Below the pieces are notes generated by a model. That model was given only the letters and a program-made list of their open reading frames with translations, did no database searches and was not told the DNA's origin. Shown here piece after piece: positions 6,846-15,410 of a stretch of 64,000 nucleotides of DNA (position 1 is the first letter of the stretch; every line of letters begins with the position of its first letter). This DNA comes from a virus: the IMG/VR virus record IMGVR_UViG_3300047476_000792, positions 26,403-90,402 of that record; one strand, written 5' to 3'. The position numbers were made by a program, and so were the translations under genes.

Positions 6846-8269
6846 CTGAAAAGATAAAGGTTGATGTAAAAAATAAGAATAGCACATTACAGTGCTCTCC
6901 AACTATTTTAAAACTTATTAGAGAAAAATTCTCTATAAAAAACCCTAACTATCAATCGCGCAAGTTTGCCGATAGAATATATGCAATAACCCCTTCTGGC
7001 GCATTCCAGACGGGGATTTGGTATGAAATTGAAGGATTTATTCGTGGTTTAAAAATCCCTGTCGAAGTTGAGATATCCGATGAATTCAGGAAACAGTTTA
7101 CACCTTCTACTGGCATAACCGAAATATCAAAAATTCCAGGGTTTACTTATTATGATTACCAAGAAGATACTTTAAAAGAGTTTTTAACCACTGGAAGGGG
7201 TATATCTATACTCGCTACAGGGGCAGGAAAATCGGTTTTAATTGGAGGACTGTGTAAAACTTTCCTAGATCATCGACCTGATTATAAAATATTAATCAGT
7301 GTCCCTAATACGTATCTATTAAATCAGTTATATGATTCGTTCATATATGAATTCGGAATTGCCTCTGTTACTAAATGGGGTGATAAAAATGTTCCAGATC
7401 TTTCCAAGAATATCATCATTGCCAATAATCAGATACTGGTATCTGATATAAAGGCAACACTTTCAATTGTTCAAGATTTTGATGTGGTGGTGGTGGATGA
7501 GGTTCATCGTATAGGCGATAAAAAAACTCAAATAGGAAAAGTCATACATAATATTCAGACACCGCATAAGTTTGGATTAACGGGAACGCTTCCAGATGAC
7601 ATCATGACGATATGGAATGTTCTAGGAAAGATCGGACCTATAGTATATGAGAAAAATTCTTATGATATTCGTAAGAAGGGAGCAATCACTGATATCGAGG
7701 TAAATGTCATCATCTGTAATCACCAAACAAAACCGGTGTTTTCACGAATAACTAACGAACCAACGGAGAAATATAATCAGGAATTAGATTATATTATGAA
7801 TCTTTCTTCGCGAAATGAAGTTGTTAAAAAAATAGTTCATAGCCTCTCGGGTAATATACTCGTAATGGTTGATCGTATTGATTACGGCAATACCTTGCTA
7901 GATATTCTTAAAAAAGAAGGAAAGAAAGTGTTCTTCATACAAGGTGACACTCCTATAGAAGAGCGTAATAGAATAACAAATCTCATGGAAAATGAGACTG
8001 GTATTATCTGTATCGCAATGAGTACCATATTCTCCACAGGTGTATCGGTCAAGAATCTACATTATGCCGTGTTTACATATATAGGAAAATCTACAGTGAA
8101 AATAGTACAATCAATCGGACGAACAGTTCGAAAACACGAAACAAAAAATAAGGCTATTATCTTCGATATAGCCGATAATTTACCATATTCCTTCAAACAT
8201 CTTAAAGAGAGATTAGGAATATATAAAGATCAAAGAATAGAATATAAAACAACAACAATAAAAATATGA
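6842..8269 (+). CDS. uvsW: UvsW-like SF2 DNA helicase
   Basis: A 475-residue superfamily 2 helicase (T4 UvsW has 503). Walker A ATGAGKS at 125-131, DEVH box at 219-222, motif III LTGTLP shortly after, and motif VI QSIGRTVRKH near the C-terminus. UvsW unwinds R-loops and Holliday junctions and promotes the switch from origin- to recombination-dependent replication. The start is GTG at 6842, overlapping the previous TGA; its own TGA overlaps the next ATG (ATGA), so three genes are coupled. Confidence 0.9.
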   Translation: MTEKIKVDVKNKNSTLQCSPTILKLIREKFSIKNPNYQSRKFADRIYAITPSGAFQTGIWYEIEGFIRGLKIPVEVEISDEFRKQFTPSTGITEISKIPGFTYYDYQEDTLKEFLTTGRGISILATGAGKSVLIGGLCKTFLDHRPDYKILISVPNTYLLNQLYDSFIYEFGIASVTKWGDKNVPDLSKNIIIANNQILVSDIKATLSIVQDFDVVVVDEVHRIGDKKTQIGKVIHNIQTPHKFGLTGTLPDDIMTIWNVLGKIGPIVYEKNSYDIRKKGAITDIEVNVIICNHQTKPVFSRITNEPTEKYNQELDYIMNLSSRNEVVKKIVHSLSGNILVMVDRIDYGNTLLDILKKEGKKVFFIQGDTPIEERNRITNLMENETGIICIAMSTIFSTGVSVKNLHYAVFTYIGKSTVKIVQSIGRTVRKHETKNKAIIFDIADNLPYSFKHLKERLGIYKDQRIEYKTTTIKI

Positions 8270-8838
8270 ACAACAATAATTCAACAGAATGTTTCTATAT
8301 TACAGGAATGTGCCCAGTATCATCGCTAAATTATTCGGATGATAATTGGACGATCACGACATCTGGTAAAAAATATGAATATGATAATCCTATTTCAGAA
8401 GAACCCCCTGAAAAAGAGTTAAGTAAAAGTAAACTTCCACAATCCTTTGATGCACGGGATTGGGTTAATGAATGGCGAGAAACATTAAAAACTGCTCCTA
8501 CAATATCCTGGGATAATGATACTATGTTGACATGGTTTAGTAATGCATTAATGGCTGGATTTGATGAAGCTCATAGACGAGAACAAGGCAAAGAAAAATA
8601 TGTTTATATTCTGCGGTCATCACAACATTCTGGAGTTATTGCGACATATTCTGAACTACCTTCGAAAGAGGTGTGTGATAGAGATTATTCTTTATACCTG
8701 GGAAAAGATTTGTCATGTATCGGAGGCTCAGATATACCAATCGCAGGTCAAGGATCAGATTGGAACTGTGTTTTAGAAAAATGGAAATTGGATTCTACAA
8801 ATAGAATACATGAAAATGTGAAGATTGAGTACAAATAA
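8266..8838 (+). CDS. hypothetical protein, 190 aa
   Basis: Overlaps the uvsW stop by four bases (ATGA). The N-terminal 70 residues are acidic and Asn/Ser-rich, probably flexible; a helical segment follows (DWVNEWRETL ... WFSNALMAGFDEAHRR). The C-terminal part has several Cys (CDRDY, CIGGSD, NCVLE). No family recognised. Placed between uvsW and the late sigma factor gene. Confidence 0.65.
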   Translation: MNNNNSTECFYITGMCPVSSLNYSDDNWTITTSGKKYEYDNPISEEPPEKELSKSKLPQSFDARDWVNEWRETLKTAPTISWDNDTMLTWFSNALMAGFDEAHRREQGKEKYVYILRSSQHSGVIATYSELPSKEVCDRDYSLYLGKDLSCIGGSDIPIAGQGSDWNCVLEKWKLDSTNRIHENVKIEYK

Positions 8839-8841
8839 TTT

Positions 8842-9576
8842 ATGTGGGACGAAATTGAAGAAGATGGAATAATATTAGATGAGCGTGAGGAACTTGAAAT
8901 AGTTCTTGATGATATTCCTAAAAAACGTACTCGCCGTAAGAAGAATGAAGGTTCTCCTAACGAAGATTATGTTAATAAAGATGAGATGTGGCAGGAGTTG
9001 TACAATTATTACAAATCTTTAGGATCTTCGTATGATTGGGATCTACAAAAGATTAATGATAGACATAGCTTTCCTAAAATATCAGATAGATTAACTACTA
9101 TTATAAATGATATTGCAACAAAAATGGGATATCGTGCTAATTTTTGTAGGTATTCTTGGTTGGATGAGATGATTGGCGATGCGATATTAAAAATGATCAA
9201 AGCTGTTCGAGATTGCTCATTTAAATGTTATACTACAGCAGAAGTTATTGCAGTTGATAATTTCAACAACACTGTGACCTTTTATGATAAAAAGGGACAA
9301 GTTCAGAATAAACCATTCGAAGATACTGATACTTATTTCAAGGGAGATGATCATAAGGATTATATAAAGTTCAAAGCCAATCCTTTTGGATATTTTTCAC
9401 GAATAACGAGTCATTCTTATCTTAATCGAATAAAGAAAGAGAAGGATGCAGAGAAGACCAAGCGGGCGTTTCAAGAAGAAACGTGGGAACGTCTATATTC
9501 TAATGAGAATTTTAGAAATGTCCGTAGGCAGAAAATCATTGATTCTGATGAGAATGAGGCTATATTTGATGAATGA
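8842..9576 (+). CDS. 55: gp55-like late-transcription sigma factor
   Basis: 244 residues. The C-terminal half matches T4 gp55: SWLDEMIGDAILKMIKAV corresponds to the core-binding sigma region 2, and NPFGYFSRITSHSYLNRIKKEK to the helix that recognises the late promoter. gp55 directs host polymerase to TATAAATA-type promoters, and such hexamers precede many genes here. Unlike T4 gp55 (185 aa) there is an insertion of about 50 residues between those segments (from CYTTAEV to DYIKFKAN) and a charged N-terminal extension. The usual C-terminal clamp-binding SLDFLY is not obvious; the protein ends EAIFDE. Confidence 0.85.
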   Translation: MWDEIEEDGIILDEREELEIVLDDIPKKRTRRKKNEGSPNEDYVNKDEMWQELYNYYKSLGSSYDWDLQKINDRHSFPKISDRLTTIINDIATKMGYRANFCRYSWLDEMIGDAILKMIKAVRDCSFKCYTTAEVIAVDNFNNTVTFYDKKGQVQNKPFEDTDTYFKGDDHKDYIKFKANPFGYFSRITSHSYLNRIKKEKDAEKTKRAFQEETWERLYSNENFRNVRRQKIIDSDENEAIFDE

Positions 9577-9860
9577 GAAAATGGTTAGCAGATGAGATAT
9601 TCTCTTGGTATTATGGCGATACAAAGCTATGCGAGGAAAGACTGAACGTCTTTACCAGACATCTTCCTTCGTGGTATTTAAGATTCTTAGTGTGGAGTTT
9701 ACGAGATATTAGGTTTGATCCTAATTACGGATTTTTATATTATTGGTCCAAGAATGTCAAACAAACGTATCCTGAATTGCTCCCTCATGAAATTGTTGGG
9801 GTTGAACCGCTGAGTGGCCCAGTAGGTATTGTATTTGCCCTTAAATATTATTATGAATAA
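9573..9860 (+). CDS. hypothetical protein, 95 aa
   Basis: ATGA overlap with gp55 and an 8-base overlap with gp47, so it is translated as part of the same operon. Trp/Tyr-rich (SWYYGD, PSWYLRFLVWSLRDI), with a compact, probably helical fold. I do not recognise it. The conserved setting between gp55 and gp47 suggests an early protein, possibly modulating either neighbour. Confidence 0.65.
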   Translation: MRKWLADEIFSWYYGDTKLCEERLNVFTRHLPSWYLRFLVWSLRDIRFDPNYGFLYYWSKNVKQTYPELLPHEIVGVEPLSGPVGIVFALKYYYE

Positions 9861-10848
9861 GAAAGTTATGGTCCTTGGCGACCTACACTTAGGCGTTTCT
9901 AAATCTGATGCAAAGTTTTTTGATACTGCATTGAAATATGCAGAATGGGTTAAAAAACTTTGCAATGAACAAGGTATCACTCAAATAATTCATTTAGGTG
10001 ATATTTTTCATCATCAGTATGTTCTTTGTGTCGGAACATTAAATGCTGCATATAAATTCTTTGATATTCTTAAAGAATTTGATATTCATATAGTCCTAGG
10101 GAATCACGATGTTCCAACTAAGCACTCTGTGGAAAACCATTCTCTTAAACTTTTATCAGAGTGGCCTAATATAACAGTTCATGATAAAGTTACGACTATT
10201 GATGATATAACTTTTTGTGGATGGGGGACGAAGCTTGAAGATATTCCTGAGAAGCAAAAGATTATATTTGGACACTTTGATATTAAAGGGTTTGATATGA
10301 GCGCAAGTAAAGTAGCAGAACATGGATTTACTGCGAGTGAACTGATGGAACGTTGTGAAATGTTGATGTCGGGGCATTATCACAAACCCCAGAGAAGATT
10401 TTATAAAAATAAATTGCTCACTTATGCAGGTTCTTGTTACCAATTGAATTGGGGAGAATCTGGTGAAGAAAAATATGCCTATGTTTTAGACACCGAAACT
10501 CTTTCATATGAGGCGATTCCCAATAATATATCCCCAAGATTTGAATATATTAGAAGCGAAAAAGACTACCATAAAATAGCAAATAATTTTGTTGCTATCG
10601 AAGTTTCTATGGAGGAACATGCAGAAAAGGTGATGCAGATGTTAGCCAATAATGCATTAGATGTCAAGACTATCAATAGAACGACTAAAGTAATAGAAGT
10701 GGGTGATTTGAAAAGTGTCGAAGAATTTAAAGGAGTTAGCATATCAGATATCATACAAGAATATACTGAGTTAATTGAAGATGTTACGGAAGAAGAGAAA
10801 ATTTACCTTGCAAAGAAAGCCAATCAACTCTATAATGAGTGTATATGA
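9853..10848 (+). CDS. 47: gp47-like SbcD/Mre11 recombination nuclease subunit
   Basis: 331 residues from the ATG at 9853 (T4 gp47 has 339). Metallophosphoesterase motifs are clear: GDLHLG (9-14), HLGDIFHHQY, LGNHDVP and MSGHYHKP, which bind the two catalytic metals. It forms the Mre11-Rad50-like complex with gp46 that resects DNA ends for recombination-dependent replication. In T4 genes 47 and 46 are neighbours; here gp46 lies about 15 kb downstream (25835), the space being filled by CoA and sugar genes. Its stop overlaps the next start (ATGA). Confidence 0.92.
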   Translation: MNKKVMVLGDLHLGVSKSDAKFFDTALKYAEWVKKLCNEQGITQIIHLGDIFHHQYVLCVGTLNAAYKFFDILKEFDIHIVLGNHDVPTKHSVENHSLKLLSEWPNITVHDKVTTIDDITFCGWGTKLEDIPEKQKIIFGHFDIKGFDMSASKVAEHGFTASELMERCEMLMSGHYHKPQRRFYKNKLLTYAGSCYQLNWGESGEEKYAYVLDTETLSYEAIPNNISPRFEYIRSEKDYHKIANNFVAIEVSMEEHAEKVMQMLANNALDVKTINRTTKVIEVGDLKSVEEFKGVSISDIIQEYTELIEDVTEEEKIYLAKKANQLYNECI

Positions 10849-11162
10849 GTGAAGAGAGGGATTTTTCTAAAGTTACACGATATGATTGGGTTACTAGAAC
10901 TTGGTTCGAAGAAACCTATGAATGTATTGGTGAAGATACTACTGGTAACTATGTCTTATTCAAAGATTATAAAGATCTTCTAGATGCCAAAACGCCTAAG
11001 AGACAAGCATCTTTCTCTGAATTAAAAGATCTAATTAAAAAAGAGATTTTTGAAAAGAAAGATAGTATAAATTATGGGGTAGCTGTTCATAGATATGATG
11101 AAGCAAGGCAGTTACAAAAAGCACTTTATAAAATTGAACAATTAACAGATGGAACTATATGA
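10845..11162 (+). CDS. hypothetical protein, 105 aa
   Basis: Start at 10845 overlaps the gp47 stop as ATGA, better than an upstream GTG at 10839. Charged, alpha/beta-looking protein (MSEERDFSKVTRYDWVTRTW...). Coupled to the next gene by another ATGA overlap. Function unknown. Confidence 0.65.
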   Translation: MSEERDFSKVTRYDWVTRTWFEETYECIGEDTTGNYVLFKDYKDLLDAKTPKRQASFSELKDLIKKEIFEKKDSINYGVAVHRYDEARQLQKALYKIEQLTDGTI

Positions 11163-11731
11163 GTCTAGAAGGAAGTATACCAAAAATATATAGATGGTTT
11201 CCTATAAATCTTGAAAAATTTAGAGGATTGCCGATCAACACACATCCAGGTGCATTTGGTGTTGCACGTAAATATAACTTTCATGAAGGGGTTGATCTTT
11301 ATGGGAATCCGGGCGATTGGGTATTTGCGATTAGAGATGGCGAAGTAATTTCGAATGCACGGTTTACGGGCGCATCAGAAGGTCATCCTTGGTGGCTAGA
11401 AACCGATGCATTACTCATACGCGATGATGAAGGTTACTATGTGTATGGAGAGCTTAAATCTGATTTAAAAGCCGGAGATAAAGTCACATATGGTCAGAAA
11501 ATAGGAGAGCTTACACCTGTATTGACCCCTAATAAATTCCGTCCAGATATTCCGGGACACGGCGTTACCATGCTTCATTTAGAACGATGGGACAATTCTT
11601 ACGATCCTAATACCGGTTGGTCCGCATGGCAAACCCGTGAATCCCGTCCTAGTTATTTAAAAGACCCCACTGCTGAACTTGTTCGTATTTTAAACCATCG
11701 AAAAGTTCCGATCAAATTTTTAACAATGTAA
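11159..11731 (+). CDS. M23 (LytM)-like peptidase domain, possibly inactive
   Basis: 190 residues. The fold signature of M23 metallopeptidases is visible: FHEGVDLYG supplies the HxxxD zinc ligands (H42, D46), followed by WVFAIRDGEVI, a typical beta-strand turn, GDKVTYGQKIGEL, and MLHLERW at 138-144 in place of the usual HLHFE. The first His of that HxH, normally catalytic, is Met138; the second (H140) remains, and another His (H134) is near. There is no signal peptide. M23 enzymes cut peptidoglycan cross-links; without the catalytic His this may be a structural or regulatory relative. Located with early genes, not beside the endolysin. Confidence 0.7.
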   Translation: MSLEGSIPKIYRWFPINLEKFRGLPINTHPGAFGVARKYNFHEGVDLYGNPGDWVFAIRDGEVISNARFTGASEGHPWWLETDALLIRDDEGYYVYGELKSDLKAGDKVTYGQKIGELTPVLTPNKFRPDIPGHGVTMLHLERWDNSYDPNTGWSAWQTRESRPSYLKDPTAELVRILNHRKVPIKFLTM

Positions 11732-11734
11732 TCT

Positions 11735-12421
11735 ATGAACACAGAACAAATTCCCGTTTTTCAGCCCCCGGAAACCAAAATACCAATCGAGTACAGATGG
11801 TGGAGTTGGAATGAGACTAATACTAAATGGTGCCAGAGTTGTTGGAAGGCTGATAATATACTTGATGCTATTAAAAAGTTTTATACTCCTAATGCATGTG
11901 AGATATCGCATTATCATTCTAAATTGATAAAGTATGATGGTGAAACATATGAAGATATTCTAACCATTCCGAAAAATGACTTAAAAAGTTATACAGAATA
12001 CCGATTGACGGAGGAATTGACGAGACGAAAAAATATCAGAGATGCGGAAGAATTGAAGAAATTTACTAAAACATGTGATAAATGTAAGACACATAATCAT
12101 CTATCTGAATGGTTTAAATTAAGAACATATACTTTCACAGATGATGTATATACTCAGAACTATACTATAAACGATGATTTTGCTGTAGTATGTCCGAGTT
12201 GCTCCCTTCACCATTGGGCTAAAAAAGAGTATAAATATGACTCCCCTTCTGAAGAAACCCAAAGAGATTTAGATTTATATAAATTCTGTAAGGATTTTGA
12301 AAGGTTTGGTAAATTTAAGCAAGAATATCACAGGCATGATAAGAATGGGTGGGAATTTAAATATACTATTAAAAATGACACGGGTAAAGAAATCCAAGTA
12401 AAAGATCCTTTTAAAAAATGA
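11735..12421 (+). CDS. hypothetical protein with Cys zinc-binding pairs, 228 aa
   Basis: Contains WCQSCW near residue 33, and further on TCDKCKTHNH and VVCPSCSLHHW, which can form a split Cys4 zinc ribbon. The rest is charged and helical. Overlaps coaB by four bases (ATGA). No function can be assigned; a nucleic-acid or protein-binding role is likely only by the presence of the ribbon. Confidence 0.65.
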   Translation: MNTEQIPVFQPPETKIPIEYRWWSWNETNTKWCQSCWKADNILDAIKKFYTPNACEISHYHSKLIKYDGETYEDILTIPKNDLKSYTEYRLTEELTRRKNIRDAEELKKFTKTCDKCKTHNHLSEWFKLRTYTFTDDVYTQNYTINDDFAVVCPSCSLHHWAKKEYKYDSPSEETQRDLDLYKFCKDFERFGKFKQEYHRHDKNGWEFKYTIKNDTGKEIQVKDPFKK

Positions 12422-13083
12422 AAATATTAATAACAAGTGGCGGAACAGATGTTCCCATAGACAGTGTGAGAAAAATCACCAATATGTCAACTGGACGTTT
12501 TGGTTCAGAAATTGCTGAAGAGTTTGATAAGTTGGACCATGATGTGATTTTTTGGCACAGTAAGGGAAGTTCTATTCCACAAGGATTGCAGACGGCGGTA
12601 TACAATGGTCGCATTGATTCTAGTATAATGGCGTACAGAGATTATTATGCATACTTAGATATCATCGGAATCGCTGGAATGACCGCACCTGATATCATTA
12701 TCAGTGCGGCGGCTGTTTCAGATTATATTCTCGATAAAACCGAAGGAAAGATTTCAAGTTCAGAAGATGAGTTGGTTATTCGTCTTAAAAAAGCCAAGAA
12801 GGTTCTACCAGAATTTAGGAAAGTATCGCCAAAGTCCATGGTGGTAGGTTTCAAGTTGTTGGTAAGCCCGACCTATCAAGAAGTATATAACGCCGTTCAG
12901 AAGGTTTTAAATAATGGTTCGGATTATGTTGTTTATAATGATCTGACAGAAATTCGTAATGGAAATTCATCTCGTCTCGTATTTAATAAAAATATGAACT
13001 TTCGAGAAGTTAAAGATGCAAAAGAACTAGTAGATTATATTATAAATGAGTACACAAATTCAGAAAATAGCAATGGGTTGTAA
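12418..13083 (+). CDS. coaB: phosphopantothenoylcysteine synthetase (CoaB domain)
   Basis: 221 residues corresponding to the C-terminal half of bacterial CoaBC (Dfp). ILITSGGTDVPIDSVRKITN at the N-terminus and MSTGRFG match the nucleotide-binding and dimer strands; LKKAKKV matches the flexible Lys-rich lid; VVGFKL and DYVVYNDL match later strands. The enzyme joins cysteine to 4'-phosphopantothenate with a nucleotide triphosphate, in coenzyme A synthesis. The partner decarboxylase is encoded one gene downstream. Both are separate genes, in the reverse order to the host fusion. Confidence 0.85.
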   Translation: MKILITSGGTDVPIDSVRKITNMSTGRFGSEIAEEFDKLDHDVIFWHSKGSSIPQGLQTAVYNGRIDSSIMAYRDYYAYLDIIGIAGMTAPDIIISAAAVSDYILDKTEGKISSSEDELVIRLKKAKKVLPEFRKVSPKSMVVGFKLLVSPTYQEVYNAVQKVLNNGSDYVVYNDLTEIRNGNSSRLVFNKNMNFREVKDAKELVDYIINEYTNSENSNGL

Positions 13084-13333
13084 ACCCGATCCATATAAAT
13101 TCACAATTTTAGAGAGATATGTGATAAACACACATACTATAATTTTAGCTCGATATGATGGATGTCTATCTTTTGGAGGTAATAAGCTTATGTTGTGTAG
13201 GGGTATTATTCCGTCTGATATTGAAACCCTTGATCCGCATTTTATAGAGGGACACCATGTTATAGCACGTTTTGAACCCACGCCAGGAGGAATGAGATTA
13301 GCGCGAATTTGTGCAGCTTGTTTATTATCATGA
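13046..13333 (+). CDS. hypothetical protein between coaB and coaC, 95 aa
   Basis: Overlaps the end of coaB by 38 bases if the ATG at 13046 is used; an in-frame ATG at 13073 (MGCKPDPYKF) would reduce this to 11 bases. The protein looks beta-rich (YVINTHTIILARYDGCLSFGGNKL) with a GMRLARICAACL end. Its TGA overlaps the coaC start. I do not recognise it; the position suggests a link to the CoA genes but may only reflect operon packing. Confidence 0.55.
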   Translation: MSTQIQKIAMGCKPDPYKFTILERYVINTHTIILARYDGCLSFGGNKLMLCRGIIPSDIETLDPHFIEGHHVIARFEPTPGGMRLARICAACLLS

Positions 13334-13890
13334 ATATATTACATGGCCTGACAGGTAGTGTGGCATCTACCATCGTATGTAAATTCCAAAAGCACTATGA
13401 AGAGGATTCTGTTAAATTTGTATTAACAGAATCCTCTAAAAAGTTCAACCCGCCATATTATATGGTATCGTCCTTTGATCTAAAATTAGAAGGACAATTA
13501 AGATATGGACAGTTTGATGACGATGATGAATGGGTTATGTATGAAAAAGGGAGTAAGGTTCTTCATATTGAACTAGTAAAATGGGCAGATGTTTTTGTTA
13601 TCGCACCATGTTCGGCAAACACTATTGCAAAGATTGCTAATGGTGTTTGTGATAATTTACTGACATGTGTTGCCCGTGCATGGGATTTCGAAAAGAAATT
13701 CATTATTGCACCTTCGATGAATGTGAAAATGTGGGAGCATCCGATAACTAAGGAACATATAGATAAGATAAAATCTTGGGGAATAACCGTTGTTGATCCT
13801 ATTGAAAAGAAATTATTTTGTGGCGATTATGGAATGGGTGCAATGGCGAATATAGAAGATATTGTTAAACAGATTAAAAATGAGGAATAA
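13330..13890 (+). CDS. coaC: phosphopantothenoylcysteine decarboxylase (CoaC flavoprotein)
   Basis: 186 residues from the ATG at 13330. All HFCD-flavoprotein marks are present: LHGLTGSVA (FMN binding), LHIELVKWAD with the catalytic His, APCSANTIAKIANG (the PASANT motif), APSMNVKMW (PxMNxxMW) and FCGDYGMGAMA with the active-site Cys. It decarboxylates 4'-phosphopantothenoylcysteine to the precursor of phosphopantetheine, after CoaB. Catalytic residues are intact, so activity is expected. A perfect 15-bp inverted repeat lies inside the gene. Confidence 0.88.
   Translation: MNILHGLTGSVASTIVCKFQKHYEEDSVKFVLTESSKKFNPPYYMVSSFDLKLEGQLRYGQFDDDDEWVMYEKGSKVLHIELVKWADVFVIAPCSANTIAKIANGVCDNLLTCVARAWDFEKKFIIAPSMNVKMWEHPITKEHIDKIKSWGITVVDPIEKKLFCGDYGMGAMANIEDIVKQIKNEE
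13401..13437. repeat. perfect 15-bp inverted repeat inside coaC
   Basis: AGAGGATTCTGTTAA (13401-13415), 7-base loop, TTAACAGAATCCTCT (13423-13437). There is no T-run after it. It lies about 70 bases into the coaC frame, so as RNA it would form a stable hairpin early in the message. Confidence 0.7.
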
Positions 13891-14176
13891 ACAATTACTA
13901 CAGGAATGGGTAGAAAAATCAGCATCAGCAGATTATAAAAATGCACAAAGATTGCGATTAACTACTAAAAATAGATGGGAAGAAGGAATAGATCACCATC
14001 CTATATCGGAAAGACTTATGAAATTTCTATGTGATCATGATTTTATAGATTATGATGATTATTTTTGTTGGAAGATAGGCGGTGATGGTGATAATGGCGA
14101 AACCTTAATGTATCAGATGGATGCATTTTTTGAATTGTTAGAGTATGAAAAAGCTATCAACACAGCAAGGTCATAA
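13880..14176 (+). CDS. hypothetical protein, 98 aa
   Basis: Start ATG 13880 lies inside the last codons of coaC. Helical, with an acidic DYDDYF middle and His/Cys residues (LCDHDF, YFCWK). No family recognised. Overlaps the next gene by about 30 bases. Confidence 0.6.
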   Translation: MRNKQLLQEWVEKSASADYKNAQRLRLTTKNRWEEGIDHHPISERLMKFLCDHDFIDYDDYFCWKIGGDGDNGETLMYQMDAFFELLEYEKAINTARS

Positions 14177-14573
14177 AGGTGGACAAGACTACCGTCCAAA
14201 CTATTACTGTCCAACATGTCATGCATATAATAGGATTCCCCATGAAAAGGGGTGTGTGGATGTGAAAGTGAGTATATGTGGAACCGCTCGACTCCCCTCT
14301 AAAAATGCAGATAAAAAAGTATGGCAAGATTTCTATGAGAAGTTTGTATTAAAAAACGATATAAAATATATACAGACCTTGAAAAAATCAAAAAAATCTA
14401 AATCATATAGGGAATCTAGTAGGTACGAGATTCTTCAAGAAGATGAAAGATACTTGAAAATGTCTTTGGACGAATTACTTAAAAGAGAAAAATTCTTGAA
14501 AATGACTAAGCAAACTGATAAATTAAAGAAATGTCAGAAATTCTTAACCGCTTTAAAGAGAAAACAGCATTAG
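14145..14573 (+). CDS. hypothetical protein with CxxC zinc site, 142 aa
   Basis: YYCPTCHAYNRIPHEKGC near the N-terminus can bind one zinc (C, C, H, C). The remainder is strongly basic and helical (KKSKKSKSYRESSRY ... KREKFLKMTKQTDKLKKCQKFL), suggesting nucleic-acid or ribosome contact. Overlaps the following glycosyltransferase gene by 43 bases. Function unknown. Confidence 0.6.
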   Translation: MKKLSTQQGHKGGQDYRPNYYCPTCHAYNRIPHEKGCVDVKVSICGTARLPSKNADKKVWQDFYEKFVLKNDIKYIQTLKKSKKSKSYRESSRYEILQEDERYLKMSLDELLKREKFLKMTKQTDKLKKCQKFLTALKRKQH

Positions 14574-15376
14574 CAATAATAACCTGCAACAGAGAACATG
14601 TATTTAAAAAATGTATCGACAGCATTGACCGTAATGCTGTCGGACAGATTTATGTCATTAATGCTGGGGATAGATATAAGGAATATCCTAAGGATGTAAT
14701 AGTCATTCAGCCTAAAAGAAATCCATCGCCAGTCGGAATTAATAAAAACATAGCCCTTCGTGAAATGAAGAATGCGGGTTATGAATTTTTATTTTTGATG
14801 GAGGACGATGTAAAGATTAAAGATAATAAAGCCTTTGAAGTATATATCGAAACTGCAATGGATTCTGGTATATGGGGAGGACAACTGGCATTTGGATTAC
14901 ATGGGGGATTTGCTGCGGGTAATATAAACGAAGATGGAACACCTAAGAAAAAGCTTACGGCCCAATATACTAAACATAAGGTAGATTTTTATAAACACGG
15001 TCCACATGCATTTGCAATATATCATGCAAATGTGTTGGCACATATTGGATATTTCGATGAACGATATATCAATTCTGCTGAACATTTGGATCAATATCTT
15101 ATGACATATTATAAGAATCTTGGTATGCCGTTTTGGTGGTTCCCGGATGTTTATGATTCATTCAATTATCTAGAAGATGTCGATGAAAATTTGAATGAAA
15201 GTGTTATCCGTAAACAGGAAGACTTCCCGAAGAATTTCTCGTATAGTTGGGGACTATTCAAAGAAAAGCATAGATTCTTCCCACACGAAGTTCCTTCATC
15301 CAGTCCTGAAGAGGCACATGAACGGATGGAATTCTTAGAAAAGAACTATTCGCAAAAACATTTACTAAATTCATAG
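14531..15376 (+). CDS. family 2-like glycosyltransferase (GT-A fold)
   Basis: 281 residues. LAIITCNREHVFKKCIDSI is the nucleotide-sugar-binding start of GT2 enzymes, NPSPVGINKNIAL follows the typical N-(x)G-x-xxxxN pattern, and FLMEDDVKI gives the DxD-type metal site. C-terminal part has HGPHAFAIYHANV and an HLDQYLM acidic/His region. It is a paralogue of the gene at 16972. First gene of the sugar module; donor and acceptor cannot be told from sequence. Confidence 0.8.
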   Translation: MSEILNRFKEKTALAIITCNREHVFKKCIDSIDRNAVGQIYVINAGDRYKEYPKDVIVIQPKRNPSPVGINKNIALREMKNAGYEFLFLMEDDVKIKDNKAFEVYIETAMDSGIWGGQLAFGLHGGFAAGNINEDGTPKKKLTAQYTKHKVDFYKHGPHAFAIYHANVLAHIGYFDERYINSAEHLDQYLMTYYKNLGMPFWWFPDVYDSFNYLEDVDENLNESVIRKQEDFPKNFSYSWGLFKEKHRFFPHEVPSSSPEEAHERMEFLEKNYSQKHLLNS

Positions 15377-15404
15377 TTGCATATTACTCTTAGCTGCTTA
15401 TATT
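15377..15404 (+). promoter_or_regulatory. sigma70-like promoter, predicted leaderless
   Basis: TTGCAT (15377-15382), 16-base spacer, TATATT (15399-15404), exactly 6 bases, then ATG at 15411. Confidence 0.6.
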
Positions 15405-15410
15405 AAGTGT

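Noticed and set aside
8842-9576. Insertion in gp55 considered as an intein
   Set aside because: About 50 residues is too short for a splicing domain and there is no terminal Asn followed by Cys/Ser/Thr in the right context.
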